From Streptomyces sp. 6-11-2 (lineage in GTDB: Bacteria; Actinomycetota; Actinomycetes; Streptomycetales; Streptomycetaceae), in NCBI RefSeq assembly GCF_006540305.1, contig NZ_BJOR01000001.1, positions 5,518,001 through 5,582,000 of the forward strand: a stretch of 64,000 nt of DNA, read 5' to 3'. Below are positions 43,534-52,981 of this stretch, piece after piece. Made by a program: the position numbers and the translations under genes. Every line of letters begins with the position of its first letter. Within the stretch, counting starts at the first letter, position 1. The notes under the pieces are model-generated. The model made no database searches, had not been told where the DNA came from, and was given only the letters and a program-made list of their open reading frames with translations.

Positions 43534-44587
43534 GTGTATTGACCACGAGCGTTGTTAACGCGATCTGGTCTTGATCGTGGCGAAGGCCTCCGTGTGTGGT
43601 GGAGGTGTCGAATCTTCACCGCACGGAGGCCTTCGTGTCCCACCGTAATGCCCGGCTGACTGTTCACGGCAGGCGGCTGCTCGTCGAACGTGTCCGTTCC
43701 GGCCGTCCTGTCGCCCACGTCGCTGCGGAGATGGGTGTCTCCCGCCCCACCGCCCACAAGTGGATCCGGCGCTGGCGGTCCGAGGGCGAGAGCGGACTCC
43801 TCGACCGCTCCAGTCGTCCCCGCAGGACACCACACCGGACCGCAGCCACCACCGAGGCGGCCGTCTGCAGGCTGCGGCGGGATCGCAAGCTGGGCCCGGC
43901 ACGCATCGGACCGATCCTGGGCATGCCCGCCTCCACCGTGCACCGCATCCTGACCCGGCACGGCCTGAACCGACTCGCCTTCCTGGACCGGCCCACCGGC
44001 CAGGTCATCCGCCGCTATGAACGCGACCGACCCGGCGAGCTGCTCCATGTCGACGTCAAGAAACTCGGCCGAATCCCCGACGGCGGCGGTCACAGGGTGC
44101 TGGGCCGCCAGGCCGGCCGCACCACCCGCAACAGCATGGGCTACGACTACGTCCACTCCGCCGTCGACGACCACAGCCGCCTGGCCTACAGCGAGATCCA
44201 CCCGGACGAAAAGGCCGCCACCTGCGCCGCCTTCCTCACCCGCGCAGCCGCGTTCTTCCACGCCCACGGCATGACCCGCATCGAACGGGTTCTGACCGAC
44301 AACGCTTGGCCCTACCGCAAGAGCTTCGCCTGGCGACAGGCACTTGCCGACCTGGGCGCGGCCGGCAAACACACACGCGTCTACCGGCCGCAGACCAACG
44401 GCAAGGTCGAACGCTTCAACCGCACCCTGCTCGACGAATGGGCCTACCTGCGGCCCTACACCAGCAACCGCGAGCGAACCGAAGCCCTGGCAGACTTCCT
44501 CCACACCTACAACCACCACCGCTGCCACACCGCACTCGGCGGCCACCCACCGATCAGCCGCGTCAACAACGCTCCGGGTCAATACAC
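43534..44587 (+). mobile_element. Complete IS481-family insertion sequence with CTAG target duplication
   Basis: The element is 1054 bp with terminal inverted repeats of 29 bp (43534-43562 and 44559-44587) that match at 26 positions and begin GTGTATTGACC. Both ends are flanked by CTAG (43530-43533 and 44588-44591), a four-base target duplication. CTAG is the known preferred target of IS481. It carries one intact transposase. The transposase stop codon lies in the right CTAG copy, outside the element proper. Confidence 0.92.
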
Positions 44588-44591
44588 CTAG
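43635..44591 (+). CDS. IS481-family transposase
   Basis: 318 residues from GTG 43635 with GGAGG five bases upstream; an upstream GTG at 43596 is in frame but lacks a ribosome site. N-terminal helix-turn-helix domains (RLTVHGRRLLVERVRSGRPV, HVAAEMGVSRPTAHKWIRRW, ARIGPILGMPASTVHRIL) bind the ends. The rve/DDE catalytic core shows the first Asp in LLHVDVKKLGRIPDGGGHRV, the second in RVLTDNAWPYRKS and the Glu in RPQTNGKVERFNRTLLDEW. All three are present, so the enzyme may be active. The final codons lie inside the right inverted repeat, and the TAG stop is supplied by the duplicated target site. Confidence 0.95.
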   Translation: MSHRNARLTVHGRRLLVERVRSGRPVAHVAAEMGVSRPTAHKWIRRWRSEGESGLLDRSSRPRRTPHRTAATTEAAVCRLRRDRKLGPARIGPILGMPASTVHRILTRHGLNRLAFLDRPTGQVIRRYERDRPGELLHVDVKKLGRIPDGGGHRVLGRQAGRTTRNSMGYDYVHSAVDDHSRLAYSEIHPDEKAATCAAFLTRAAAFFHAHGMTRIERVLTDNAWPYRKSFAWRQALADLGAAGKHTRVYRPQTNGKVERFNRTLLDEWAYLRPYTSNRERTEALADFLHTYNHHRCHTALGGHPPISRVNNAPGQYT

Positions 44592-44812
44592 GCCACGATC
44601 AGGTAGATCCCGTAGGCCACGGCGGCGGCGCACGCGGCGAAGCAGGTGTAGGCGCCGGTGACCGCGAGGCTTCCGCCGCCGTGGCCCTCGGCGACGGCCC
44701 GCTCGCGGCGGGAGAGACCGGCGATGCCGAGGGTGAACAGGGCCACGAGGCCCACCGCGACGCCGAGGCTGACGCCGAAGACGGAGCCGAGGGCCACCCA
44801 GTCGATCTTCAT
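44588..44812 (-). CDS. Small membrane protein downstream of the phosphate transporter
   Basis: 74 residues with two hydrophobic helices (FGVSLGVAVGLVALFTLGIA, then a C-terminal AYTCFAACAAAVAYGIYLIV). I recognise no enzymatic family; similar short proteins follow Pit transporters in Streptomyces. It starts 33 bases after the pit stop and is probably cotranscribed with it. Its TAG stop codon is part of the CTAG that the IS481 element targeted, so the gene was left intact, ending at the exact insertion point. A role as a Pit accessory subunit is inference. Confidence 0.8.
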   Translation of the reverse strand: MKIDWVALGSVFGVSLGVAVGLVALFTLGIAGLSRRERAVAEGHGGGSLAVTGAYTCFAACAAAVAYGIYLIVA

Positions 44813-44845
44813 GGTGTTTCTCTTCCTTCTGCCTGTGGCGCGGGC

Positions 44846-46108
44846 TCAGACGGCGGCGGCCGGCGGGGTCGCCACGGACGCGGGATCACCGACGGGCGCG
44901 GAGGCCTGGGCGGGGATCGTGGCCGTGAGCTGCTCGGTCACCGGGGAGGCCGGGGGCGGGGTGACGGCGGCGATGGCCTGGGTGACCACGCCGGCCGGCT
45001 CCTCGGTCTCGTTGACGTTGGTGTGGTCGACGACCTCGCGGCGGGAGATCTTCCAGATCACGGCGCTGGAGGCCACCAGGAACGCGGCGACGAGCCAGGT
45101 GCCCCAGTCGCCGAGGCGCGTCACCGCCTCCGCGCCGGCCGCGACCAGGGCCGCGGCGGGCAGCGTGAGGGCCCAGGCGACGGCCATGCGGGTCGCGGTG
45201 GACCAGCGGACCACGCCGCCCTTGCGGCCCAGGCCCGCGCCCATCACCGAACCGGAGACGACGTGCGTGGTGGAGAGGGAGAAGCCGAGGTGGGAGGAGG
45301 CCAGGATGGCGGTGGCCGCGCTGGTCTGGGCGGCGAAGCCCTGCTGCGGCTGAAGGTCGGTCAGGCCCTTGCCCATGGTGCGGATGATGCGCCAGCCGCC
45401 GATGTAGGTGCCGAGCGCGATGGCCAGGCCCGCCGAGAGGATGACCCAGGTGGGAGGGTTGGAACCGGGGGCGAGGGCGCCGCCGGCGATCAGGGCGAGG
45501 GTGATGACGCCCATCGTCTTCTGCGCGTCGTTGGTGCCGTGGGCCAGCGAGACCAGGCCCGCGGAGGCGATCTGCCCGGCGCGGTGGCCCTTCTCGGCCG
45601 CCTTGCCGTGCGAGTTCGACCTGCTGCCGATGCCGTACGACAGCCGGGTCGAGACCAGCGCGGCGAGACCCGCGACGACCGGGGCGGCGACCGCCGGGAT
45701 GAGGACCTTGGTGAGCAGGACACCGCCGTGCACGGCGCTGAAGCCGGCCGAGGCGATGGTGGCGCCGATCAGACCGCCCATGAGGGCGTGCGAGGAACTG
45801 GAGGGGAGTCCGACCAGCCAGGTCAGCAGGTTCCAGAGGATCGCGCCCACCAGGGCGGCGAAGATGACTTCGGGACGGATGCCGTTCTCGTCGACGAGAC
45901 CCTTGGAGATCGTGTTGGCGACCTCCACGGACAGGAAGGCGCCCACCAGGTTCAGCACGGCGGACATGGCCACCGCGACCTTGGGCTTGAGTGCACCGGT
46001 GGAGATGGTTGTGGCCATCGCGTTTGCGGTGTCGTGGAAACCGTTCGTGAAATCGAACGCGAGTGCGGTGATCACCACCATCGCGAGGATCAGCGAGAAG
46101 CTTTCCAT
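44846..46108 (-). CDS. Low-affinity inorganic phosphate transporter, Pit family (PitH2-like)
   Basis: 420 residues with about ten membrane helices. Pit proteins import metal-phosphate complexes with protons. Both halves of the internal duplication show the family motif: FDFTNGFHDTANAMATTIST at the N-terminus and LVSLAHGTNDAQKTMGVITL in the second half. Another hallmark is VGLPSSSSHALMGGLIGATI, repeated as GFSLSTTHVVSGSVMGAGLG. The C-terminal 60 residues are a Pro/Ala-rich cytoplasmic tail. A PHO box 49-70 bases upstream predicts PhoP control. By position this corresponds to S. coelicolor pitH2 (memory). Confidence 0.93.
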   Translation of the reverse strand: MESFSLILAMVVITALAFDFTNGFHDTANAMATTISTGALKPKVAVAMSAVLNLVGAFLSVEVANTISKGLVDENGIRPEVIFAALVGAILWNLLTWLVGLPSSSSHALMGGLIGATIASAGFSAVHGGVLLTKVLIPAVAAPVVAGLAALVSTRLSYGIGSRSNSHGKAAEKGHRAGQIASAGLVSLAHGTNDAQKTMGVITLALIAGGALAPGSNPPTWVILSAGLAIALGTYIGGWRIIRTMGKGLTDLQPQQGFAAQTSAATAILASSHLGFSLSTTHVVSGSVMGAGLGRKGGVVRWSTATRMAVAWALTLPAAALVAAGAEAVTRLGDWGTWLVAAFLVASSAVIWKISRREVVDHTNVNETEEPAGVVTQAIAAVTPPPASPVTEQLTATIPAQASAPVGDPASVATPPAAAV

Positions 46109-46156
46109 TTACCCAGGCAATCGTTCGAGCGTCATTGGCGCGTTGAACGTAGGTAA

Positions 46157-46178
46157 CCCGGGTGAACAGAAGATGAAC
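46157..46178 (-). promoter_or_regulatory. PHO box (PhoP binding site) upstream of pit
   Basis: On the minus strand two 11-base direct repeat units are adjacent: GTTCATCTTCT (46168-46178) and GTTCACCCGGG (46157-46167). This matches the Streptomyces PHO-box repeat unit GTTCACC. A weaker third unit, TTACCTACGTT, follows. The site lies 49 bases before the pit start. Confidence 0.85.
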
Positions 46179-46262
46179 TGAGTCGGTCATCGCGGTGTCC
46201 GTTCCCGTGGTCCGATGGGGAGAGAGCGATCGCTCGCGGAGGTGTCCTGGCAGGATCGGCGC

Positions 46263-47015
46263 ATGACCGAACTCGGAGAGACGGCCCGCGCCTGGCGGGC
46301 GCTGGTCGCGACGGCCCGCCGCACGGTGTCCGACGGACTGGTCGTCGGCACCTCCGGCAACGTGTCCGTACGCGTCGGCGACACCGTGCTGGTCACCCCC
46401 TCGGGCGTCCCCTACGACCGGCTCACGGACGACGACGTCACCGGCGTCGGCCTGGACGGCCGGCAGGTGCTCGGCACACTGGTGCCGACCAGCGAACTGC
46501 CCATGCATCTCGCGGTCTACCGCAGCACCGAAGCGGGCGCCGTCGTCCACACCCACGCCGTGCACGCGACGGCCGTCTCGACCCTCGTCACCGAGCTCCC
46601 GCTGATCCACTACATGGCCGGCGCGCTCGGCGGGCCCGTCCGCGTGGCCCCGTACGCCACGTACGGCACCGAGGAGCTGGCCGGGAACATGCTGCGTGCC
46701 CTCGACGGCCGCACCGGCTGCCTGCTGCGCAACCACGGCACCGTCACCTACGGCACCACCCTCGAGCTGGCCTACGACCGTACGGCCCAGCTGGAGTGGA
46801 TGTGCCGTGTGTGGCTGGCGGCGTCCAGCGTCCCCGGCCTGACGCCGGCTCTGCTGACGCCGGAGCAACTGGCCGAGGCGGGGGAGCGGCTGCGGGCGTA
46901 CGGACAGCCTGGGCAGGGGCAGGGGCAGGGGCAGGGGCAGGGGCAGGGGCAGCGGTCGGGGCCGGGACAGGGTCGGGAGCCGGGGCAGGGAGTCGGGAAC
47001 GGCGCGGGACGGTAG
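46263..47015 (+). CDS. Class II aldolase/adducin family protein (L-fuculose-phosphate aldolase-like)
   Basis: 250 residues; the first about 215 form a class II aldolase domain. It would cleave a sugar phosphate such as fuculose- or ribulose-1-phosphate to dihydroxyacetone phosphate and an aldehyde, with zinc. Motifs are SDGLVVGTSGNVSVRVGDTV, LVTPSGVPYDRLTDDDV, and the zinc HxH in AVVHTHAVHATA with a third histidine in LLRNHGTVTYG. The C-terminal tail is abnormal: a Gln-Gly run (GQGQGQ...) encoded by a hexanucleotide repeat, then a Gly/Arg-rich end. The tail is probably disordered and of variable length. It is divergent from pit, sharing the 154-base promoter region. Confidence 0.88.
   Translation: MTELGETARAWRALVATARRTVSDGLVVGTSGNVSVRVGDTVLVTPSGVPYDRLTDDDVTGVGLDGRQVLGTLVPTSELPMHLAVYRSTEAGAVVHTHAVHATAVSTLVTELPLIHYMAGALGGPVRVAPYATYGTEELAGNMLRALDGRTGCLLRNHGTVTYGTTLELAYDRTAQLEWMCRVWLAASSVPGLTPALLTPEQLAEAGERLRAYGQPGQGQGQGQGQGQGQRSGPGQGREPGQGVGNGAGR
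46911..46951 (+). repeat. GGGGCA hexanucleotide microsatellite within the aldolase gene
   Basis: About 6.5 tandem copies of GGGGCA code for alternating Gly-Gln. Four or more G-runs in series also meet the simple G-quadruplex pattern. Since the unit is six bases, length changes keep the frame and only alter the tail. Confidence 0.93.
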
Positions 47016-47153
47016 CCCCGTGTGCGGGCGGCGCCGGACCCGTGTCCGGGCGCCGCCCGAATGAACGCCGCTCTCCATGGAACTCGCGCGGACATGTCAT
47101 CCCGACCCTTCGTCCCACTGGCCGGTGACCGGGTGCGCCAGGACACTGGAGCC

Positions 47154-48281
47154 GTGCCCACAGTCAAAGCGACGGCCGTGGCCGTCACCGCAGCCCTGGC
47201 GGCCGGCGCGGCGAGCGTCGCCGCTGGCCGGCTCGCCAGCGACGCCGCGCTCAAGGCGCTTCCGGGCCGGCCCCTGCCCACCGAACCCCGGCTCAGCGTG
47301 CACGGCACGGCCGCCGGTCAGATCAGCCTCACCCGGGACCTGGCCTCCCTGCGCCCGGGCACCTACGGCCTGGCCGGCGACGGCTCCCACGCGGTGGTCG
47401 GCCCCGTCCTGCCCACCGCCCCGCACCGGCCCGACACCGTCGTACGCCGGCTGGAGCGCGTCACCCACGGCGCCCTGAACCGCGGCGACAAGGTGTGGCT
47501 CACCCCGAACCTGCACGTCGGCGACCCGCGCTCCGCCCTCGGCATCGAGCACGCCGACGTCGACATACCGGGCGAACTGGGCCCCCTGCCCGCGTGGTTC
47601 GTGCCCGGAGTGCGCGAGGCCTGGGTGATCGCGGTGCACGGCCTGGGCGCCACCCGCGAACTCCCCATGAACATCATGGGGTTCCTGCACCGCCGGCACT
47701 TCCCGGTGCTGGCCCTCGCCTACCGCGGCGACCTCGGCGCGCCCCGTCCGCCGGACGGCCTGAACCACCTCGGCGAGACCGAGTGGCGGGACCTGGACGC
47801 GGCGATCCGCTACGCCGTGCGGTACGGCGCCGAGCGGATCGTTCTGCACGGCTGGTCCACCGGCGCCACGATGGCGCTGCGCGCCGCCACCCGCTCGGCG
47901 GTGCGCGAGCGGATCTCCGGACTGGTGCTGGACTCCCCGGTCCTCAACTGGGAGGTGACGCTGCGGGCTCTCGCCCGGGCGCGGCACACCCCGGGCCCGC
48001 TGCTGCCGCTCGCGGTGCGCGCCGCGCAGGGGCGCACCGGTCTGTACGGCGACCGCCCGGCCGACGCGACCGACCCGGAGGGACTCACGGTACCGACGCT
48101 GATCTTCCACGGCCCGGGCGACCAGGTGGCCCCCTGGCAGCTCTCCCGCCGCCTCGCCGAACGCCGTCCCAACCTGGTCGCGCTGCACACGGTGCCGAAC
48201 GCTCCGCACGGCGCGATGTGGAACGCCGACCCCGAAGGGTACGAGGAAGCCCTGCGGCGCTTCCTGACGCCGTTGATGTGA
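47154..48281 (+). CDS. Alpha/beta hydrolase with N-terminal membrane segment
   Basis: 375 residues from GTG 47154; ATG 47094 is an alternative start in frame. The N-terminus has a hydrophobic stretch (TAVAVTAALAAGAASVAAG) that may be a signal or anchor. The hydrolase fold starts near residue 155 (WVIAVHGLGATRELPMNIMG, oxyanion region). The nucleophile elbow is VLHGWSTGATMAL, the acid is in LIFHGPGDQVAPWQL, and the histidine in NAPHGAMWNADP. Such proteins are lipase/peptidase-like with unknown substrates. It may be exported and act at the membrane. It follows the aldolase by 138 bases. Confidence 0.85.
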   Translation: MPTVKATAVAVTAALAAGAASVAAGRLASDAALKALPGRPLPTEPRLSVHGTAAGQISLTRDLASLRPGTYGLAGDGSHAVVGPVLPTAPHRPDTVVRRLERVTHGALNRGDKVWLTPNLHVGDPRSALGIEHADVDIPGELGPLPAWFVPGVREAWVIAVHGLGATRELPMNIMGFLHRRHFPVLALAYRGDLGAPRPPDGLNHLGETEWRDLDAAIRYAVRYGAERIVLHGWSTGATMALRAATRSAVRERISGLVLDSPVLNWEVTLRALARARHTPGPLLPLAVRAAQGRTGLYGDRPADATDPEGLTVPTLIFHGPGDQVAPWQLSRRLAERRPNLVALHTVPNAPHGAMWNADPEGYEEALRRFLTPLM

Positions 48282-48473
48282 GGCGGGGCCCGGTTCCGTT
48301 TCGTCCCGTGCCACCTGCCTCGGGGCCGGCGTGCGGACGGGGCTTCGGACCCCTTTCGGAACCGGCCGAAATGGTGCCCTGCCGGAGTCCTCTTTACCCT
48401 CCCTTGGTCTTCTCCATCGCCTGCCGTGACATTCCGTTTGGGTTTTCGGACCGTCAACCGGAAGACTGCACCC

Positions 48474-50021
48474 GTGACGTCCCGTATCCCGCGCGACTCC
48501 AGGCTTCGCATCGTCCGCCCACGACCCCTGGCCGCCGCCCCCACAGCCGTGAACCAGCGGCACACGCGCCGCCCCGCCCCGCGCCCCCCGGAGGGCACTC
48601 CGGCACCCGCGGAGCTGGCCAGAATGGCGCGCTCCCGTCTGGCCGGGGCGGCCCGCCTCGCCCGCTGGGCGGACGCCGCCCTCGGGCCCGGCCGCGGGGG
48701 GCCGACCACCGACGACAAGGCCACCCTCTCCGACGCGACCGCCGAACGGGCGGCCGACGATCTGGGCCTGACCGCCGCTCAGGTCCGTGCCGACTGGGAC
48801 ACCGCCCGGCTCGCCGGCCTCATCGAGGTGCACGGCGACAACGCCCGGCCCGGCTGGCGGCTGCGCGCCTGGAACCGCGACGACAGCGCCGTCCTGCGCG
48901 GCTGGGTGGCCCTCTTCGACGCCTGGTCGCTCGCCTGCCCGGAACCCGAGGGCCACGAGGCGGCCGCCGTCGCCGAGGTCGTCTCGGCCATGCCGCAGGT
49001 CCTGTCCTTCCTCCAGCTCTCCGCCGGACCCGTCCCCGTCGAGCAGCTCCTCGACCTCCTCCGCCAGCGCGTCACGGAACTGCGCACCGACCGCTGCGAG
49101 GTCCCCTACGACCCCGCCGCCGGTCCGGCAGCCCCGGCCGAGGACGGCACCACGACCGCTGGCACCTCGACCGCCGCCGCCCTCGGCCGGGAGACCGCCC
49201 TCCGGCCGGCCCCTGCCACCCGGGCCACGGTCTCCGACCCCGACAGTGCGGCGATCACGGCGCCGGAAGGCCCACTGGCCGATGCCCTCGGTGAACGCAC
49301 CTCGCTCGCGCCGCTCCTCGGCTGGGCCCTCCGGGCTCTCGCCGCGGTGGGGGCGCTGACCGACGGGGACGGGCAGGCCACACTCACCCCGCTCGGGAAC
49401 TGGGCGGTGTGGGTGAAGCTGGAGCAGATCTGCGTGGCCGCGCAGAGCCCCGCCGGGAACATCGAGCAGTCGGCCGAGGACATGCTCCGCGGCTGCGCGC
49501 AACTGCGGCCCAACGCGGCCCGCGCCGAGTACCGTGCCTGGCTCGCCGCCCGCCCCGTCGGCAGCGCCGTCACCGAGCTGCTCGGCGCCGCACGCGGGGA
49601 GGACGCCCTGCTGCGCGGACTCGCCTTCGAGGCGCTGCGGGTCGTCGGCGCGCCCGCCGAGCCCGACGTGCACGCCGTGCTCGACGAGCCGGCGCTCAGG
49701 CCGTACGCCCTGCTGTGGCTCGCCGAGCACGACGGCGTCGACGCGGAGGACGCCCACGAGGTGCTCACCCGCGACGAGGCCACATGGCTGTGGGTCGACA
49801 CCGCCGCCGCCGTCACCGACCACGGCGAGGCCTCGATGCTCGTACGGCATCTGGAGGCCGCGGTGCAGCCCACCGTCCCGATGCTGCTCGACGAGGTGCG
49901 CACCGTGGGCCACCCCCGCACCGTGCAGGTGCTCGTCGCGCTCGCCGCCGCGCACCCCGACCCGGCGCTGGCCAAGGCCGTCCGCCGGGCGGCCTTCCAG
50001 GTGCACACCGGAGGCAGCTGA
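48474..50021 (+). CDS. Conserved actinomycete protein of unknown function
   Basis: 515 residues from GTG 48474 with GGAAGA about eight bases upstream; GTG 48426 is also in frame but has no ribosome site. I do not recognise a named domain. The N-terminal 50 residues are basic and Pro-rich. Residues about 60-170 look helical and may include a winged helix (TAAQVRADWDTARLAGLIEV). A middle Ala/Pro/Thr-rich loop leads to a second helical region (SLAPLLGWALRALAAVGALT, LTPLGNWAVWVKLEQICVAA). The last 150 residues show HEAT-like alpha repeats (ALLRGLAFEALRVVGAPAEP, TVQVLVALAAAHPDPALAKA). No signal or membrane segment is present. The repeats suggest a protein-protein role, unproven. Confidence 0.8.
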   Translation: MTSRIPRDSRLRIVRPRPLAAAPTAVNQRHTRRPAPRPPEGTPAPAELARMARSRLAGAARLARWADAALGPGRGGPTTDDKATLSDATAERAADDLGLTAAQVRADWDTARLAGLIEVHGDNARPGWRLRAWNRDDSAVLRGWVALFDAWSLACPEPEGHEAAAVAEVVSAMPQVLSFLQLSAGPVPVEQLLDLLRQRVTELRTDRCEVPYDPAAGPAAPAEDGTTTAGTSTAAALGRETALRPAPATRATVSDPDSAAITAPEGPLADALGERTSLAPLLGWALRALAAVGALTDGDGQATLTPLGNWAVWVKLEQICVAAQSPAGNIEQSAEDMLRGCAQLRPNAARAEYRAWLAARPVGSAVTELLGAARGEDALLRGLAFEALRVVGAPAEPDVHAVLDEPALRPYALLWLAEHDGVDAEDAHEVLTRDEATWLWVDTAAAVTDHGEASMLVRHLEAAVQPTVPMLLDEVRTVGHPRTVQVLVALAAAHPDPALAKAVRRAAFQVHTGGS

Positions 50022-50042
50022 CCCCCGGGACCGCGGGGCCGG

Positions 50043-50456
50043 TCAGCCCTCGACGCGGGGGGCGTACGTGCCGAAGCTCCAGATGTTGCCCTCGACGTCC
50101 CGGGCCATGTAGTCCCGGGAGCCGTAGTCCTGGTCGGTCGGGGGCATCAGGATCTCCGCGCCGTGGTCCGCCGCACGCCGGTGGTGGGCGTCCACGTCGT
50201 CCACCACGACGTACACGCCCGTGGGCCCCGCGCCGCGCATCGCCTCGTCGAAGCGGCCGCCGCGGCCCTTCGAGCCCAGCATCACCGCGCCGTTGCCCTG
50301 CACCAGCTCGGCGTGGTGTACGAGGCCGTCCTCGCCCTCGTACACCGCCAGTTCCGTGAAGCCGAAGGCCTCCGTCAGCTGCTTGACGGCCGCCTTGGCG
50401 TCCGCGTACAGCAGCGTCGGGTAGATGCTCGGGCGTTCGCCGGCCGTGTCCGCCAT
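50043..50456 (-). CDS. VOC-family (glyoxalase/bleomycin-resistance fold) protein
   Basis: 137 residues from ATG 50456; the upstream open extension is rejected as Pro/Arg-rich. One vicinal oxygen chelate domain with two beta-alpha-beta-beta-beta modules: IYPTLLYADAKAAVKQLTEA, HHAELVQGNGAVMLGSKG, then GVYVVVDDVDAHHRRAADHG and SRDYMARDVEGNIWSFGTYA. The last matches the common VOC end (DPxGNxWxFGT). Metal ligands are partly present (His in HHAEL). This subgroup is often labelled glyoxalase, but its reaction is unknown. It is convergent with the unknown 515-residue protein. Confidence 0.85.
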   Translation of the reverse strand: MADTAGERPSIYPTLLYADAKAAVKQLTEAFGFTELAVYEGEDGLVHHAELVQGNGAVMLGSKGRGGRFDEAMRGAGPTGVYVVVDDVDAHHRRAADHGAEILMPPTDQDYGSRDYMARDVEGNIWSFGTYAPRVEG

Positions 50457-50588
50457 GCCGATCACTTCCCTGTGAGTCGGTTCGCACCGAGGTGTCCGGT
50501 GCGCCGCCCAGTCTGGCACCGGCCACTGACAGCGCCCCGGCGCAAACACCCGGAAAAGCGCTTGCCCGCCCCCGTTAGACTGTCCCCC

Positions 50589-50612
50589 ATGGCCATTCTC
50601 CTCGTGCATTAG
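50589..50612 (+). CDS. Seven-codon leader ORF (MAILLVH) upstream of the ABC-F gene
   Basis: ATG GCC ATT CTC CTC GTG CAT TAG forms a complete tiny ORF 84 bases before the ABC-F start. Short hydrophobic leader peptides often precede ABC-F ribosome-protection genes and act as drug sensors by ribosome stalling. No convincing Shine-Dalgarno precedes it, and the upstream TTAGACTGT may be a -10-like element, suggesting a leaderless transcript. The assignment is inferred from position and hairpins that follow. Confidence 0.5.
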   Translation: MAILLVH

Positions 50613-50614
50613 AC

Positions 50615-50673
50615 GGCGGGTACGTCCTCAGCCGCCCACCCGCCACCCTTCCCCCCAGCTCTTCGAGCAGGGG
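50615..50673 (+). promoter_or_regulatory. Candidate attenuator hairpins between leader ORF and ABC-F
   Basis: GGCGGGT (50615-50621) pairs with ACCCGCC (50638-50644). CCCC-A-GCTC (50653-50661) pairs with GAGC-A-GGGG (50665-50673) around a TTC loop with one A-A mismatch. The second hairpin ends 11 bases before GGAG, the ABC-F ribosome site, so either transcription or translation control is possible. Confidence 0.5.
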
Positions 50674-50695
50674 TCCCCAGCCCTGGAGTCTGTCC

Positions 50696-52294
<1,599 letters not shown>

Positions 52295-52304
52295 CCGAAC
52301 AGCT

Positions 52305-52590
52305 GATCAACGGAGTATGGATCATTCGGCCCATCGGTGATCCATCATCTGCGTGAGATCTCCTCGTATCGAGGTGTGTCCTTCATCGATTTCGCGGCCG
52401 AGCCCTTATGTGCCAAGGGCTCGGCCGCAGTGTGTCGCTGACCAGGTACTTCGCGGAAGAACCCGATCAGCGGTACGGACGCCGAGGCGCGGAATCATGG
52501 ATTCCGCTTGTGGGGATGTGCTCCTGTCGTCACGGGCGGGTCTCACGGACCTTGCCGAATGGGTGGCCATCGGGCCCCGGAGGGGTGATC
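52305..52590 (+). promoter_or_regulatory. GATC-rich region upstream of gbn
   Basis: Six GATC tetranucleotides occur in the 335 bases between ABC-F and gbn, starting at 52305, 52320, 52339, 52357, 52465 and 52587, several-fold above the expectation for this base composition. Gbn is known to bind GATC-centred sites, so this may be an autoregulatory or nucleoid-binding patch. No gene is seen in this stretch apart from the terminator. Confidence 0.5.
52394..52428 (+). terminator. Terminator after the ABC-F gene
   Basis: GCGGCCGAGCCCTT (52394-52407) is perfectly complementary to 52415-52428 (14 bp) with a 7-base loop. It lies 100 bases after the ABC-F stop and before gbn. Confidence 0.85.
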
Positions 52591-52629
52591 ATGAGGGGAC
52601 CAGAGCGCACTTCCCATGAGGAGGCACGG

Positions 52630-52851
52630 GTGGCCGAGACTCTGAAGAAGGGCAGCCGGGTGACCGGCGCCGCGCGCGACAAGCTCGCGGCAGACCTGAA
52701 GAAGAAGTACGACGCCGGTGCGAGCATTCGGGCGTTGGCCGAGGAAACCGGCCGCTCGTATGGCTTCGTTCATCGGATGCTCAGCGAGTCCGGCGTCACG
52801 CTCCGTGGGCGTGGCGGGGCGACGCGGGGCAAGAAGGCCGCCTCGGCCTGA
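52630..52851 (+). CDS. gbn: Small HTH nucleoid-associated protein Gbn
   Basis: 73 residues from GTG 52630, with GAGGAGG five bases upstream. It matches the Streptomyces-specific Gbn protein (SCO1839 in S. coelicolor, from memory), a small single-HTH protein that binds GATC sites across the chromosome and influences development and antibiotic production. The sequence shows a basic N-terminus (ETLKKGSRVTGAARDKLAA), a helix-turn-helix (SIRALAEETGRSYGFVHRML) and a basic C-terminal tail (LRGRGGATRGKKAASA). The longer upstream frame contains no conserved text. A strong hairpin terminator follows. Confidence 0.95.
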   Translation: MAETLKKGSRVTGAARDKLAADLKKKYDAGASIRALAEETGRSYGFVHRMLSESGVTLRGRGGATRGKKAASA

Positions 52852-52880
52852 AACCGCGGGCGGCCCATCGGCTTTCGGCG

Positions 52881-52920
52881 GTGACCACCCGGTCGGTTCT
52901 CCGATCGGCCGGGTGGTTAC
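52881..52920 (+). terminator. Terminator after gbn
   Basis: GTGACCACCCGG (52881-52892) pairs with CCGGGTGGTTAC (52909-52920), 12 bp with one G-U pair. It lies 29 bases after the gbn stop. A -10-like TATGAT (52933-52938) for the next gene follows closely. Confidence 0.8.
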
Positions 52921-52981
52921 TGTGCAGTCACTTATGATGCCCGCAGGGCATCCACGATGACCGCACCCGTCGGAGGCGCAC

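Noticed and set aside
43172..43546. A 124-codon minus-strand gene between the cob riboswitch and the IS element
   Set aside because: It runs through the MITE inverted repeat and the hairpin, shows no protein-like composition and has no ribosome site.
46911..46951. A CRISPR or regulatory repeat in the aldolase gene
   Set aside because: It is a simple hexanucleotide microsatellite within the reading frame.
52353..52619. An 88-codon frame upstream of gbn
   Set aside because: It crosses a perfect 14-bp terminator, shows no conservation-like text, and overlaps the GATC-rich intergenic region.
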